NCBI GenBank assembly: GCA_933207985.1 | Contig: OW240913.1 | Coordinates: 105,839,831-105,903,830, forward strand | DNA length: 64,000 nt | Direction: 5' to 3' | Source: Pelobates cultripes | Taxonomy: Eukaryota; Chordata; Amphibia; Anura; Pelobatidae | Shown: one piece after another, positions 33,985-47,067 of the stretch | Numbering within the stretch: position 1 is the stretch's first letter | Layout: every line of letters starts with the position of its first letter | Made by a program: the position numbers and the translations under genes | Notes under the pieces: generated by a model | The model's database searches: none | Seen by the model: the letters and a program-made list of their open reading frames with translations, nothing else | What the model was told of the DNA's origin: nothing

Positions 33985-34565
33985 GCACCTTTTGCAGCAT
34001 AGATACATAGCTATAGAGGCTAAGAAGAGACTTGCATGCTTGATTGTTGATTCAAAAGAAGGCACATACCACAGTTTATAGTGCTTTCCAATTTTGCAAC
34101 AAGCTAGTAAAAAATTTATTCTTGACCCCAAACTGGCAGTTAGATCTCTCCTTGGATCAAGAACATCCAAGTAGAGATTAATCATCATATTAAAAACCAA
34201 CATATTAAAAATTGTATATATGTGAATATTATGATGCAAGAATTAATCCAGTTGCTGTTACAACATCTGCACAGACCCTGATGAAATCACATCTTCAGGT
34301 GGAGAATTTAACATCCTTAGGGTTCTTACTGTAAAAAAAAAACCAATACATTTCCTTAGTCTTAGACATAATCTTTTTTATTCCAGCCTAAATGGGTGAC
34401 CTTGCATCTTATCTAAAGTACAAATGCTTGGTTTGTATTGGCCCTGAATATATTTGTGTAATGCTATCATATCCCCTCTGAGGTGCCATTTTTCTAAACT
34501 TAACAGATTTTAATTGTGATTTTTCATTCCATTGGGTATTATTTTAAAGACGTTATTTCCTTTTT
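33985..34565 (-). mobile_element. CR1-like LINE 3' region
   Basis: On the plus strand the recurrent words TTATTCTTGACCCCAAACTGGCAGT, GGGTTCTTACTGTAAA, CCTAAATGGGTGACC and CTATCATATCCCCTCTGAGG are recalled from the antisense of a CR1-like 3' part common in frogs. The short piece TTTGTATTGGCCCC..ATATATTTGTATA at 22740-22785 belongs to the same set. There is no ORF. Confidence 0.55.
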
Positions 34566-35145
34566 GCATTTGTTGCACAGGAGCCAATTCAGTGTGATTG
34601 TTTGAGAGTTAAGTGCAGTAGATTACTCATTACAGGACAGCTGACCTGTGATCTCTAAATATCAAAGTCTATCTGGGCTCAATATATCTAGAAGTGCATA
34701 AAGCACAAAAGATGTTAGGTGTTCATTGCATTTTTTATTTATTTTGCTGCTTTAGGTGGTGTATAACATAAGTAGCATCACTTTTAATTATTCATCTTTA
34801 GGCTATTTTCATTGCATGTTAACTTTAAGTGGGTTTCGTTAGCCAACTTCCCTTTCGGCAAGGATGCTGGTTCCCCTTAGTCTGAATCAAGAGAATAACA
34901 ATATTTGTTTTAATAGTTATTTAAGCACCAGTAGTCAATTATATAACCTATAAGAAGTAAAACGCAATATAAATGATTAAGGAAAGATGCAGTTAAACAG
35001 GTCAATGACAAATGCTTGGCAAGGGAAAAACAAAATTGCCTGGAATAGCTGCTGGTGATGAATATTCCTTTACATTGTGCAATTGGTACTTATATTTTAC
35101 ATCTGTAGATTTAATGACTGTTTGTATTTAACATCTTGCATACAT
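34566..35145. other. Unassigned stretch
   Basis: No gene or recognised repeat is seen. Confidence 0.4.
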
Positions 35146-35537
35146 TATAGACACTCGGACAACTTCATCTCATTGAAGTGGTCTGGGTGCACTGCCCCTG
35201 TACCCTTAACCCTGCAATGTAAATCTTTGCAGTTTAAGAGAACCTTCAATGTTTAAATTGCAGGGTTAACCCTGCCTCCAGTGGTTGTCTGCCAGGGAGC
35301 CACTATAAGTGCTTCCTGCTGTTTCACAGAGATTTACTCCGCAAAATGATTCTGAATGTCCTCATCCAGCTGTGCATGGGGACATCCGGCATCTTCAAAT
35401 CCTCTTTAAGAAAGCATTGATTAAATACTTTCCTATGGTGAAGATCTAATGTGCATGTGATGGAGATATAGCCAGCACTGAGGGTATGCAGTTTTGTATG
35501 GTATGCAGTTTTGTATTCATAACACCGTAGTGTTCCT
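35146..35537. mobile_element. TTAA MITE, decayed, related to family A
   Basis: The right end ACCGTAGTGTTCCT is followed by TTAA (35538-35541). The interior shares CAGTGGTTGTCTGCCAGG..GCTTCC and GAAAGCATTGA words with 7375-7820. The left end is eroded (GACACTCGGAC), so the start is approximate. Confidence 0.55.
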
Positions 35538-35541
35538 TTAA

Positions 35542-37234
35542 AGAAACCCCTGCTACCATTTGTTATGCTCTTTTGTATAAAGGTTTTAAACTTTCCAGGT
35601 TTTAAGTTGTACAGACAGAACTCTCCTTTCTATGTACCCATTTTACTAACTGTTCTGTGCTAATTCCCTATGTTTTGTAAATGTACTCATTTTATATCGA
35701 TTCAAAAATGTTTGAGCTTTATGAAGAAATGTAATAATAATAGCAATAACATAATACAGAATGCATCACTCACGTCTAAATTATACTCTGTATTTAATTG
35801 CAATTTTTATTTTATTATTGATTTGGAATGTTTGGTATTAAAAATAAGCCTAACATTCCAACAAACCCTTCCCATTTCATTGTGTAAAGAAATTTAAAAA
35901 AAAAACCAACCCCTTAATACAGAACTCATGCAATCTCTAAACAATGATTTTTGTCAAAATTTGATGCACATTAATTTTATATTTCTCTATATTTTGTGCC
36001 AAAATGTATGCATTGCTCTAACCGCAATGATAAAAAAAAATCTTATTGTGATTATTGTACATAATTCAATATTTATTGAAATAACACATCATTGTTATTA
36101 ATGTATATAGCGCCAAATTGTTCCACAATGATTTACAATTACACAGTGTGGTTATATGACATATAATTGACAGACACAATTAATGTTGACAGATATAATT
36201 GTAATTACAACTACCATTCTTCTGTATTTGCTGTAAAGTTGAGCTTTTCTTCTTTTATATTTACAATTATTATGTATTCACATTATTTGTACTATATAGA
36301 CTTGTCATTAAAAATAAAATACAAAAATATAAAAAACGATAAATAGGAACTTGAAATAAATTAATTGTTCTTTCTTAAAATAGTTTTAATGAGAATGAGT
36401 AATACTTATTTTTATGTTTAAATATATATTGAGCCTTGTCTCCATATTCAAGTCACTTGTTCTGGTATCTAGAGTGTATTCCATTTTTATTTTTCTATTT
36501 TCCTTTGGAGCTTTGCTTGAGGTCTGCTGAGAGTCATCCAATGGGAGCTGGTGTTATAATTCCCATCATTCAGTGTTAAGCATGCCCATTGTTAGTTCTT
36601 TTCTCTCTTGTTTCTCAGGTTGCCAGAAGCCATGTATTGTCTCTTTTTCCATTTCTTCTGTTATTTTGTTAAGTTTTCAAATATCAAGCTGTTTAATTGC
36701 TATAAAGCAAGAACTTTTGTTTTCATTTACTGTATTAAAACATTATAGATCTATGTATTACCTTGTCATTTAGTCAAAATTACCATTTAGATATATTTTT
36801 TTCCAGGAATACTGAAGGTCTCCTGTAGTCTATATATGTACTTACATTATAAACTCTATTTCTATAATTTAAGTGTTTGCTTGCTTTATATTCTAGAGTG
36901 GATCTCCTTAATTGTTCTATATTTGCCCGCCCCATGTTCCCTCCTATTTCGTATAACGAAGATATTTGTTGTGGTCTCCTCTGTGACACTGTGACACTAC
37001 CAAGTAACTTAATTTTCAACTATCCTGATGCCGCTTTATAAGACTTTCTTGAATTACTGCAATACAAAGGTGTGTATTCTTACTTACTGAATCCTATGAT
37101 ATGTATATGCCTGTCTATTTTGCCCTCACTTCAGGGTTTCCTATAATACATAAATGCAGTCTAACAAGACTTTGATATAATTTATACTTACAGACTATTC
37201 CACCAAAATGGGGTTAGTCTGCTGGATACACTCT
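35542..37234. other. Unassigned AT-rich stretch with an L2 tail word
   Basis: At 36090-36160 TTATTAATGTATATAGCGCC..TTTACAATTACACAG resembles the antisense 3' end of L2-like elements. Otherwise nothing is recognised. Confidence 0.4.
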
Positions 37235-37238
37235 TTAA

Positions 37239-37859
37239 AGTGGCACTGTCACTCCGTACATTCTCAAATTGTTTACTCTACTCTTCCTCTCCCTCCTTGC
37301 CTCTCCCAATCTAATCGTCTTTTCATTTTTTTTTTTTTTTTTAATGGTTTAAGGGACTACTCTGTCTTGGTTTTTTTTTCCTATGACTGACAGATCTTGA
37401 CAAAGGGTGGAGCTTATATATTATAAGCATTTATTCCAGACAATATAGTGCTAAACTAACTATTTAGGTGACCGTTCCCCTACAAACTCAGTAAAGATGG
37501 TTTAAACACCTTTTTTTCCCCACCCAATGCCAGATTCACTGCTGCTGACCATGTCTGTCTTCTCCTCAATGGCTGAGATAATCAGTTTTGATAATCTCAG
37601 TTAATGCAATTCTTTCCCATAGGAAAGCATTAGGAGGCAAAATGCAGCACTGCGCCAATCAATATCTCATCATAGAGATGCATTGAATCAATGCATTTCT
37701 GTGGGGAACATTCAGTGTCTTCATGCACAGTGTGGAGATGCTGAACACCAGTGCTGCACACACTGTGACTGCCACTAGAGGTGTTCCTAGGAAAAAATAT
37801 AAATATTGCATTTTCTCTGCATTTTTCTCCATTTTTGTTCCTGACACTATAGTGCCCCT
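37239..37859. mobile_element. TTAA MITE, family C
   Basis: TTAA at 37235-37238 and 37860-37863. Ends AGTGGCACTGTCACTCC and AGGGGCACTATAGTGTCAGG. The left end matches the start of the hairpin-chain element at 13223 and the right end matches family B, so this may be a composite family. Confidence 0.65.
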
Positions 37860-37863
37860 TTAA

Positions 37864-40080
37864 ACAAAAATCAAGTGTGGCCATGTCAGAGTTGCTTTAA
37901 CTTCTGTGAGCACTGTGAATATTTGTATTACCCAATGAACAAACTTTTTTCTATTTTTTTCCATTCAAGAGGAAAGTAGTGCTAAGTGACACTATACTGA
38001 ACCGCTTCTCCTGTTGGCCAGGAGTGGATACTAAAACAACACAATCTCAACACTGTCTCTTCTACAGAGGTATGTGAACCTTGTATTAATAATATGCAAG
38101 TCTACAGTAATTTAGGTTGTTTCTTGCTTTAACACCAACTTAGGGATATTATATTTTTATAGCTCCTTCACTCTGTGGTTCCTTTTTGTGTCCATTGGAT
38201 GGACTACTTATTGATGATTATGAACTGAGTTGACTATGATATCTACCTCCATAAAAACAATTTCAACAGCAGGACATGGTAAAATTCCTGTTAGTATATT
38301 AAGGTTAAAATTGAATAGTGAGGAAAGTTGACCCTCAAACCACATGCACCTAGGTCATGCCATGTAACTGGAATTATAATCTTTGACCTTGGCCCACTAG
38401 ACATTGCAGTATACGTTCTTACAGTATACATTATTCATGTAATATATTTGTGCTTCCAATTACATATTTGCAGCTATGAAAAACATTGGTGTCATTTTCC
38501 TACTAAAACATTGTATAGTCCTTTGGAAGAATATCCTGCATTTAGAGACAATCATTGGATCTTCATGTGATTTGTAATACCATGATTCTATGTAAATTGT
38601 ATGATGTTGGATGTTGTATGTTGGCCAGCTGCATTCCCTGTAACACGTTTACAAATGTTCATTATCCTGATCTCCCCAAAAATATATGTATATTTTTTTT
38701 TTACATTTCTCTCAATTTCCTTTTGAATTTCCGAACACAAAATACAATACTGTCAGGTCATAGATCTGGACTTTGAAAGGATTATAATATTTCTATGTGT
38801 CAACATGCTAGGATCATTTGTCATTTCACTTCAAATAAAAATAATATATACTACATCAAATTCAGAATACGGTACTTATACACAGGAGATTTACTGAACT
38901 AGATAATAATATAGTTCAGATGTTTTGAAAAGCGATGAGCTAACCTGACATTCATATCTTCAAAAAATGTAATTTATTTTTAACCCACAAGGAATATGTT
39001 GGACGGAACAGGGAGCCAGCAGAAAAAATAGACAGGCCATATAGGTGCACATTAAATGGTTTATCATTAAGGCTTGGGGTATGAAAAGGTGTCTGTAACC
39101 CCTTTAGTTTATTTTTTTTATAAATAAGGGTTGCCCAACCTATTCCATTTTAAACATTGATTTTGCATTAATGCTGTCCTTTTCTGTTTATTTTTTTCCA
39201 CAAGAAGCCCATCGAGTATGTAACCATCAGTTCCACAAGGATGCATACTGTCATTACAATTTGTCTTTTAAAAATCATTTTCTCAGTTTGAAGTACAACT
39301 AAGTCAATTTGTTTTCTATAAAATATCGCAAACCAAGCAACAACTCTTGCTGAATAATGAACCAGAGTTTGTTGCTGGCTGAAACTAACTGGTTTTGGTT
39401 TCCATGCACTAACCCCAAGTTAGCATGAAGATAACACTGATAAGGATATAATTCCTTCTTCTTTTACACAATGACTCACTGTGTAATATGCATTAAATTA
39501 GAAAAAAAAATCAATATTAACTGAGAGATACCTGCTGTAATCCACTAAAAACACAGTAGTAGGTTGATAATGAAGAACCGATTTTAAATGGATAGCATAG
39601 GCATTTTACAAGGCTTAACATAAAAACGCACATTGGGATGGGAATCCATGAAAGCATCAGAAACATTTAGCTTTACTTTCAAAAGATTCTAGATAGCAGC
39701 TATATTGGATGAATATACCACAGTGAAATAGCTCAGTGAGTGTATGCATCCTCTCATCAATACTATTGATTGTGCTTATACATGCATAGTCACATACAAA
39801 AAAACAAACAATTTATCTTTACTGTCTTCATTTTTTTCTCATAATGTTTGTATATTTTAGAAATAAAGAACACAGGACAAATTCTACACACATTACTGAT
39901 ATTTTTATTCTTTTAGATAAATGTAAATTTTCAGACAGATAAATAAATCTCTTTTCTATTATTGATAAAAAAAATCCTACAGAACTTGTGATGAAACCGG
40001 AAAACACTGCAATTGTGTATTGAGGAGAGCACTATAAATCATATGGATTTCAAATCATTTGTGTAATCTCATTAGTGACT
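37864..40080. other. Unassigned AT-rich stretch
   Basis: No gene or recognised element is seen. Open frames are short and lack family features. Confidence 0.4.
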
Positions 40081-40232
40081 TGATAAAGAAAAGAAAAATG
40101 AAATTCTTCACTTACCAGGATGATGATAAAATTCAAATTGTAAGATTTGTGATGAATCAGTGGGCATGATTATGTGATGGTTCTAATGGACCGATGCAAA
40201 GTATTAACATGTGTACATAAATAGGTGTATGG
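40081..40232. repeat. Near-identical direct repeat, copy 1
   Basis: 152 bases match 42743-42894 with a single difference that I can find (GCATGATT against GCAGGATT). The flanks are unrelated. On the minus strand it contains a strong splice-donor-like CCTG|GTAAGTGAAG. Confidence 0.9.
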
Positions 40233-42742
40233 AGAACGTGAAATGGATGAACATTGTTTTTTGTGTAGTTAGGATTGTATCTGGAACCATGCACAATGAA
40301 TTAGTGGATACTGACTGAGCGCTCTAATGCTAAAACAAATCAAGTGCAATACATATAAGATGGAAAATAATGGAAGCCATTGATAATATGTTCATTCAAT
40401 TTTGAATTAGCAATGAGTAGGATTATGGTCTGGATTAGTTGGGGTATCATTCTATTTAAAAACTGTACCATAATGCAACTATGGAGTGTTTTCAGTAGGG
40501 AAACATGCGTGGTCTATGAATTTCTCCAAAATAAAACACGTGTGAAAGACCCTAAAACTTTATACATTACAGCCACAGATGCTGTTATCAAGCTAGTTGG
40601 GTGAACAACTACATTGCAGAAAGAGTAAATCCAACACTATAAACACACACCCCTTAGTTTAGCCCTGGATACCAGGACCCCTTAGGTTGTTCAGCCACAC
40701 TAATGAAGTATGAATGCCTGGGGTATTTTAATGGTGTAGACACATGCACACTCTTACACAAGAAATTAAATGGTCCTGCATTCCTACACTGAAAATTCTA
40801 ACATATAGACCTACATACCTAAATGTAGGACCTCCTCAGTGATCTTGTATGTGAGGAAAAACTACTACAAAAGAGGATCATTTGGGTATAGGGATTTCTA
40901 TTGAGAAATTCAGATGAAGCCTAAATGATCAGGGTGAAACACATCCGGAAGCATGTTCAAAGAGGTGGACCAGAAATCCTCAAGTGAGCAGAGTCAGATA
41001 GAACCTGGAAAAACAAGGGGGATACTTCCCAGAGTTATTACATGAACACTCTTTGAGGCTTTACTGTATCTAGTGAGGATTTTTAAGCCCAAAGCAGACA
41101 AAAGGGGCTCTGGTATGTGTGTGCATGCTATCTTAAACAGTTTCAATGGGGGTCTTTATGGTTGTAAAATATAATCTCTTGACTATTCTTATATTTTTTT
41201 TTATTTTCAAATACATGTAATATATGATTGTGAACTAGAATGAAAGTGTATTTGTATTATAAAAAGCACTTTTAGTATTTAATTTATTATTGCAATTTAT
41301 TGTTTTTGGTCACATATTTTCTTTTACGAAAGATTGGTTGGTTAATATATATATTTTTCGTATCACACCACTTTCTTACTATTGCAAGTTACTATTTTAG
41401 ATATATCTATAACAAAAATCTTTGATTTTTTTCATATCCAGATGCTTGATCAAGTGGTGCAGCATAAAGGTTTATATCACTTTTCTCTGCCAAAGGGCTT
41501 TACGTATTGTTCAGTGTCACTCAAACTTGCTGCTTGTCATTGTTGTGATAATGCAGTCCAACTGTGGGAGGTAGAAGGATGTATTCAGTATATTAAGCCA
41601 AAAAATGGCTCAACACTCATTGCATGGAGTGGCATGCACTTCTTATTTTAATAACAAAAGAAAAGCAATATACCACTTGGCTCAACATTCTAGAAAATGA
41701 TAGTTGCTACAGTATGCTTGGGGAAAAGTAAAAGCAAAACCATTTGAAATCCCTTAGGTGATTCATTGAAAAGCTGCCAATTATTGAAATAAAATGGACA
41801 TATGGGCTGAGAGATTTTAAACACAAGAACAATTTAAAACAAATGTTCATTGAGGGAATAAAAATTACATTTATATTAATTAACATTTATTAATTAGTAC
41901 TGGTGATAAGAGATAAAGTATTGGTGTGATGTTTAAATAGCCAATTACAGCAATTATATAAGTAGTATTTATTTCTCTGGTCTGCATGCAATGTTTTTTT
42001 CAATTATTATTTTGTGTTTATTCTTAAGCATAAAATAAGAGAACTAGATTTTACTGTAATCAGTACAAAGTAGGTTACTGCTAATGCTATTCCTGCTGCT
42101 TACATTGGAGAAGTTCCTCATTAAAGCGAAAGCAGTGTTAGAATGCATCAAACTCAAAATCTTTAAAAATATTTTTTCTTTTGGATTATCTTTGATATAG
42201 TTTAGCAAACATTAAGCAAAAAAACTGAAGACAATGATAAAAACAACACTATCAGGTCTGTTTTAGGACATGTCTCTGCCATGCATATTATGTTAATCCC
42301 ACTACTCCTTCACAGTACCACAGTACCCGAATGCCCATATTACTCTTGTAAAATTTAGAACTGTATTTTTTTTTGTGTGTGCACTGTTTCTTAATTTGCA
42401 CTTAGTATATATTAAGTGGATGTAGAGAAACTGAGTGGAAACCAATTTCCACCAGTGATAGTAGTGGAGCGCTAAGAAACTTCACTTACGTAATTAATTT
42501 ACAGCAATTTTGGAATGAATATACAGCAGTTTGCTAGATAAATAAGAAAACACAATATAGTGTAGTATTTTAGATAAAGCCAATGTGAGTGTAAATATAA
42601 TCGATATACAATCACATGGGTTTGAGCCAGATAAGGATAGGCTCAGATCTCAGAAGCAGATGTTTTCTAAGGGGACACAGGCCCTCTTCAGTCTTTGTCC
42701 ATAGTGGTTCAATGGAAGATATAGAAAAAAAAGAAAAGCAGC
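40233..42742. other. Unassigned AT-rich stretch
   Basis: No gene or recognised element is seen between the two copies of the direct repeat. Confidence 0.4.
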
Positions 42743-42894
42743 TGATAAAGAAAAGAAAAATGAAATTCTTCACTTACCAGGATGATGATAAAATTCAAAT
42801 TGTAAGATTTGTGATGAATCAGTGGGCAGGATTATGTGATGGTTCTAATGGACCGATGCAAAGTATTAACATGTGTACATAAATAGGTGTATGG
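42743..42894. repeat. Near-identical direct repeat, copy 2
   Basis: Partner of 40081-40232, 2662 bases further along in the same orientation. It lies directly upstream of the Penelope pLTR-like sequence. Confidence 0.9.
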
Positions 42895-43189
42895 GTGTAC
42901 AGTTTGAAAAATGTGAATAATTTTAAGTGAGTAGAAACCTTGCTCACCTGATTCAGAGCCAATTGGGTCTGGCTCTGGAATAAATAGCTTGTGTGTCTCT
43001 ATAAGGGGTACACTTCCTTTCTTTGGTGCAGGAAGCAGTGGAAATGGAGTAGCACAGACTTAAAGTTGAAAAAAATACATTTATTAAACAAAAGAGCAAC
43101 ATATGTCATATACAAAATAAAATGTAAAAAGTCTAAAGTGCTCCAGTCCTGCCGAGACGCGTTTCACCACGTTCTGTGGCTTTCTCAAT
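42895..43189 (-). mobile_element. Penelope pLTR fragment with hammerhead-like motif (d)
   Basis: TCTGGCTCTGGAATAAA..ATACATTTATTAAACAAAAG and the motif parallel the pLTR at 61640-61905 (AACCTGGCTCTGGTGTGG..ATATTTATTTAAAAG). The motif (minus, 43192-43152) has core TTGAGAA, extra A, a 5-bp stem II GCCAC/GTGGT, GAAAC, GC, GUC and a partial stem I. Its strand is opposite to the adjacent RT, as in the inverted 5' pLTRs known from this class. Confidence 0.55.
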
Positions 43190-44076
43190 TGGAAAAGATA
43201 AAACAATCAAGAAGATATGTACACAACCTTACTAAGAAAGAAAGAGAGGCACTGAAATAACTAAAGGAAGATGAGACCATCATTATCAAACCTGCTGATA
43301 AGGGGGGAGGTATAGTTCTACTAAATACAGATGACTACCTTAAAGAAGCCCTGAGAATTTTAAGTGATAGTAATATGTATAAGGTAATGAGCAAAGGCCC
43401 AACAAACGAGATGAAGATTGCATACAACAGGCTGATTGAGAAAGGAAAAACCTTGGATATACTAAACAAAAAAGAATCCAAATTTTTAAACATTCCCCAT
43501 CCTAAGATTCAGTTTTTTTATTACCTTCCCAAGGTACAAAAAAGACAAAGAAAACCCCCCTGGTAGACCTACAGTCTCAGGGATTAACTCCATCTCGAGC
43601 CGATTGTCACATTATATTGATCAGAACTTCCAACAAATTTGTCCAAGTTATTTGAGGGATACCATTAACATTCTCCAAGTTCTAAATGGTGTACAGTGGG
43701 AACAGGATTACTTTTTAGTGACAGCAGATGTGAGCTCACTGTACACCATTATTGAACAAGAACGTGGCTGTCAAGACACCAGACACTTTTTGGAAAATTC
43801 CAAGAATTTCCCTCAGACTCACATTTAGTTTATTCTGGAGGGGATCAAATAGATCCTATCAAACAACTATTTTTGGTTCAACAACACATTTTATGTTCAG
43901 ATCTGTGGAAAGATTATGGGGACCAGGTTCACACCCAGTTACACAAACCTATTCATGTCCTTGTGGGAACATGAGTTTATCTTGAAGGAGCATAGGTGAG
44001 ATGCAAAGCTGGTCATCTATCGCCGCTAGATAGACAACATATTTTTTATTTGGAAGGGCAATTAGAACGTTGATGT
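43190..44076 (+). pseudogene. Penelope-like RT, N-terminal half
   Basis: The first part (43190-43566) is one frame with a single stop at 43258-43260. It shows IIKPADKGGGIVLLNTDDY, then LPKVQK. A frame change follows, then VSGINSISSRLSHYIDQNFQ, TADVSSLYTII, a GTRF-PSYTNLF region and a YRR-IDNIFFIWKG box in which the catalytic YIDD is damaged. These are the conserved RT blocks of Penelope-like elements (K-ADKGG, LPK-HK, T-DV-SLYT, Y-DD). The C-terminal half and endonuclease are missing. Confidence 0.85.
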
Positions 44077-44084
44077 AGTGGTGG

Positions 44085-44165
44085 GCTTAACACTATATGG
44101 CCATATGGTGTAACTGAATACCAATATTTGTTTGCTGAGATAGGTGATTTTAAGTAGCCTTGTAA
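44085..44165 (+). repeat. Dispersed repeat shared with 29108-29265
   Basis: Inverted partner of the segment at 29.1 kb (ATATGGCCATAT .. TTTGCTGAGATAGGTGATTT). Here it abuts the broken end of the Penelope RT. Confidence 0.6.
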
Positions 44166-45729
44166 AAAATAACTGTAAAAACTTGTAATATTTAAAACTG
44201 TATTTTTCTGCGTATATTTTTCCTAAATTTGTGTTTTGTTATTGATTTATTTTGTTTTTGGTCTTTAGGGCAGCATAACTTCTGAGAAATGCATGTTGCG
44301 GGTGTTTTCCCCAATTCCACTTTGTTCTATCCATAGTCTATCCTCTTAAACCCCTAGAAACTTCCTCCCCAATACTCATGATTCACACTCTTCCTCCAAC
44401 AAAAATGTCCCTGTCAAATGAAACAGGATTATATATCTTTTAATAAGTATTTAGAATTTGCTTCATTTATTTCAAGCTTTGATTTTTATTTCTTTATTTT
44501 TTGTACTATTAAGCTTCAATGTTTTTATCATCTACAACAGCCATTTATAAGATCAACTCCATGATGAAGCAGCAACATCAGTCATCATATACAGTGTGTT
44601 TTACAGCCGACAACAGTAAATGGATATGTACACACGTATTGAATGCCCAATTTATCTAATTTTATTTTCCATATCGCTATAATTTAACTGATCTTCCTAT
44701 CCTAACAAAAGGTATGTTTGTTTATGTTACTCAAATCTAATCAATGTTGTTTCTTATTACCATTAAATGCCTGTATCGATCCATATAGGTGGAAGAGGTT
44801 TAAGCTACAGATTGTGGTAGGCCACCTGACCAATGATATTTAACAACTTAACCAATTCATATTCATGGTCTTGTAAATACACAGTAATCTGCTTGCCAGG
44901 AGGGTTGCACTGGTCCTGAGTGTGGGACAAAACTATAATCTCCACCATCTATATATTTGCATTATCAATGGACCCCACAGTTTATTTTGATCCCCGCAGT
45001 AGTGATTCAGTAGAATGTAATCCAGAAGACACACAGAGTGCGTCCCATATTTGTAGAAAGGCTGTAAAGAATAAACTGGGTCCTCAAATCTTGTACATTT
45101 AAGAAGGTGATGACCCTAGATAACATTCCTCCACAATGCCATATCCTCTCCTTGGCTCCTCACTAGCATATACTTCATATAAACTTTTAACATTGTTATT
45201 ATATTGTAGTTTTCATTTTTTATTTAATGGCATGTTATGTTGGAAGCTCAGGACTCGGCCACAAGAAAAAAAGAAAATGAGATGTCATATGTAATATGTA
45301 GGAGTTTGTAATATTAACTTTTAAATGTTATAGTACACACACGTTGCTAAACTCAGAATTTTGAGAAAGTTGCATTAAAGAAGCAAGTTTATATTTTGCC
45401 GCTAAAAAAGGGCTTAGTGAATATCTGCAAAAGGGCCAGTATAATACTTCTTGATTTAGAATTTTACAAAGTTATACGCTAAAGTCCAAATAGGACAAAA
45501 CTATACAAACATTTGGATAGATACAACATGTTCACGTTATTCCACAGATTTTGCAATTTCAGGCCCTGAATGCTGTCAGATCGCGGAAATCTGGACCTGG
45601 ATTTAAAAAGATCAGAGCTATTTATCAGCTTGCAGTGCTAGCAGTCAGCAAAAAACAGAAAACCTGAGCCTGCATAAGGGTTAAATATGTGATGGCTGGT
45701 CAGCACTTGCAAGCCAGTTGTCACATTAA
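44166..45729. other. Unassigned AT-rich stretch
   Basis: No recognised element or gene is seen. Confidence 0.4.
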
Positions 45730-45889
45730 AAAAATCTTAAAAAGGGGGCATGGACGACTGACGCTTGTGGTGGACGCATGAAGTGGGAGCTCCCGACTCC
45801 ACTAAGCCTATAACATGGAATAATGGCCGATTACGCAAGCCTATAACATGGAATAATGGCCGATTACGCAAGCTAAAACTTGCAAATCA

Positions 45890-46190
45890 CTTTGCAAACT
45901 CCTAGTGCCAGGCCTGGAAGAAACGATGTGGGAGTTGGACCACGTGCATCGCTTGCCACAACCATCCTGGTTTACGGCCGACACCCCCTGAGACATCATT
46001 TCACTACTTCACATTGAAAGACCAACTCCTCAACACTGCGAGGAAATTAGCAGTCCTTCCTGACCCTTACCATAATATCAACATGTCCTGCAGAAGGGGA
46101 GTTTACTACAGTCACAAAGACTCTGCGCAACAACAAAATTCCGTACTGCTAGGAACTGGGACTTATTTGTATTCATTCTTTCCATATTTT
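45890..46190 (+). pseudogene. L1 ORF1-like remnant
   Basis: ETMWELDHVHRLPQPSWF is followed, after shifts, by DIIS, a KDQLLNTARK segment and NINMSCRRG. This is the order of the C-terminal RNA-binding half of L1 ORF1 protein (D-HRLP .. RD-I .. LL..AR .. RR). It is broken by stops. Confidence 0.55.
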
Positions 46191-46250
46191 TCTCTCTTTT
46201 TTTTAACAGTTATAACAACCCTAAAAAGTAAACAAAAACAAAAAAAGGAA

Positions 46251-46288
<38 letters not shown>

Positions 46289-47067
46289 AAATATAATAAG
46301 CGAAAAATATATAAATGTTTAAAACGTTACTGACGGAGATATATATTTATAAGGCATGTCTAGTTAATACTAAAGCAACTTGCAACCCAGGGCAAAGTAT
46401 GGATATTTAACTCTATTTCTTGTTTATATAGGAGTGTTAACTACATTAAGGTGTTGTGTTGCTGTAATTTGACATGTGATGTTACGTGCCTTGGGGGGCC
46501 ATTGGTGGACTAATGCATGGCGGGTGTTGCTTCTCTGGGCAGGCTGGACCCTAGTATCCAGGCTTAATGATATTGAATAATAACCTATCACTTTCCAGTC
46601 AGGGGTTATGAGCACCACCTCATGATTAGCGTATGAGCTAGCACCACACCACACCGCCTGCACCCATGACGTTTCACTCCCATACTCCCTAGACCACACA
46701 CCCCAATGATTATCCCTACTCCACCTGGCCAAAATCTTTGCTCCCCCAGCACAGCAGAAATGTATATACCTAAGTTAATATTATAATCTTGGTTATTTTT
46801 TATTCTTTCCTTTCTTTCCTCTATTTCTGAGCTATCCTCGCTTTCCAGGGTTCCTTCTAGGTGCAACGGTGCAGGCCTAATGGCCTGTTTGAGCTTCCTA
46901 GGCACAAGGTACGACATAGGCCCACTTGGGCCCCCGTATATATTATACAACATAAAGTACACAGGGGTTTCCAAAGGGAACGTAATGTGAGCATTCCTGG
47001 TTGGGGTTGTGTAAGAGTGAAAACCACAATTTACATTACAATCCCCACCCAGAATGGCTAACTTATC

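Noticed and set aside
42616..42882. 88-codon plus-strand ORF spanning the direct repeat
   Set aside because: The other copy of the repeat has a stop in the same frame, and the upstream part is not shared.
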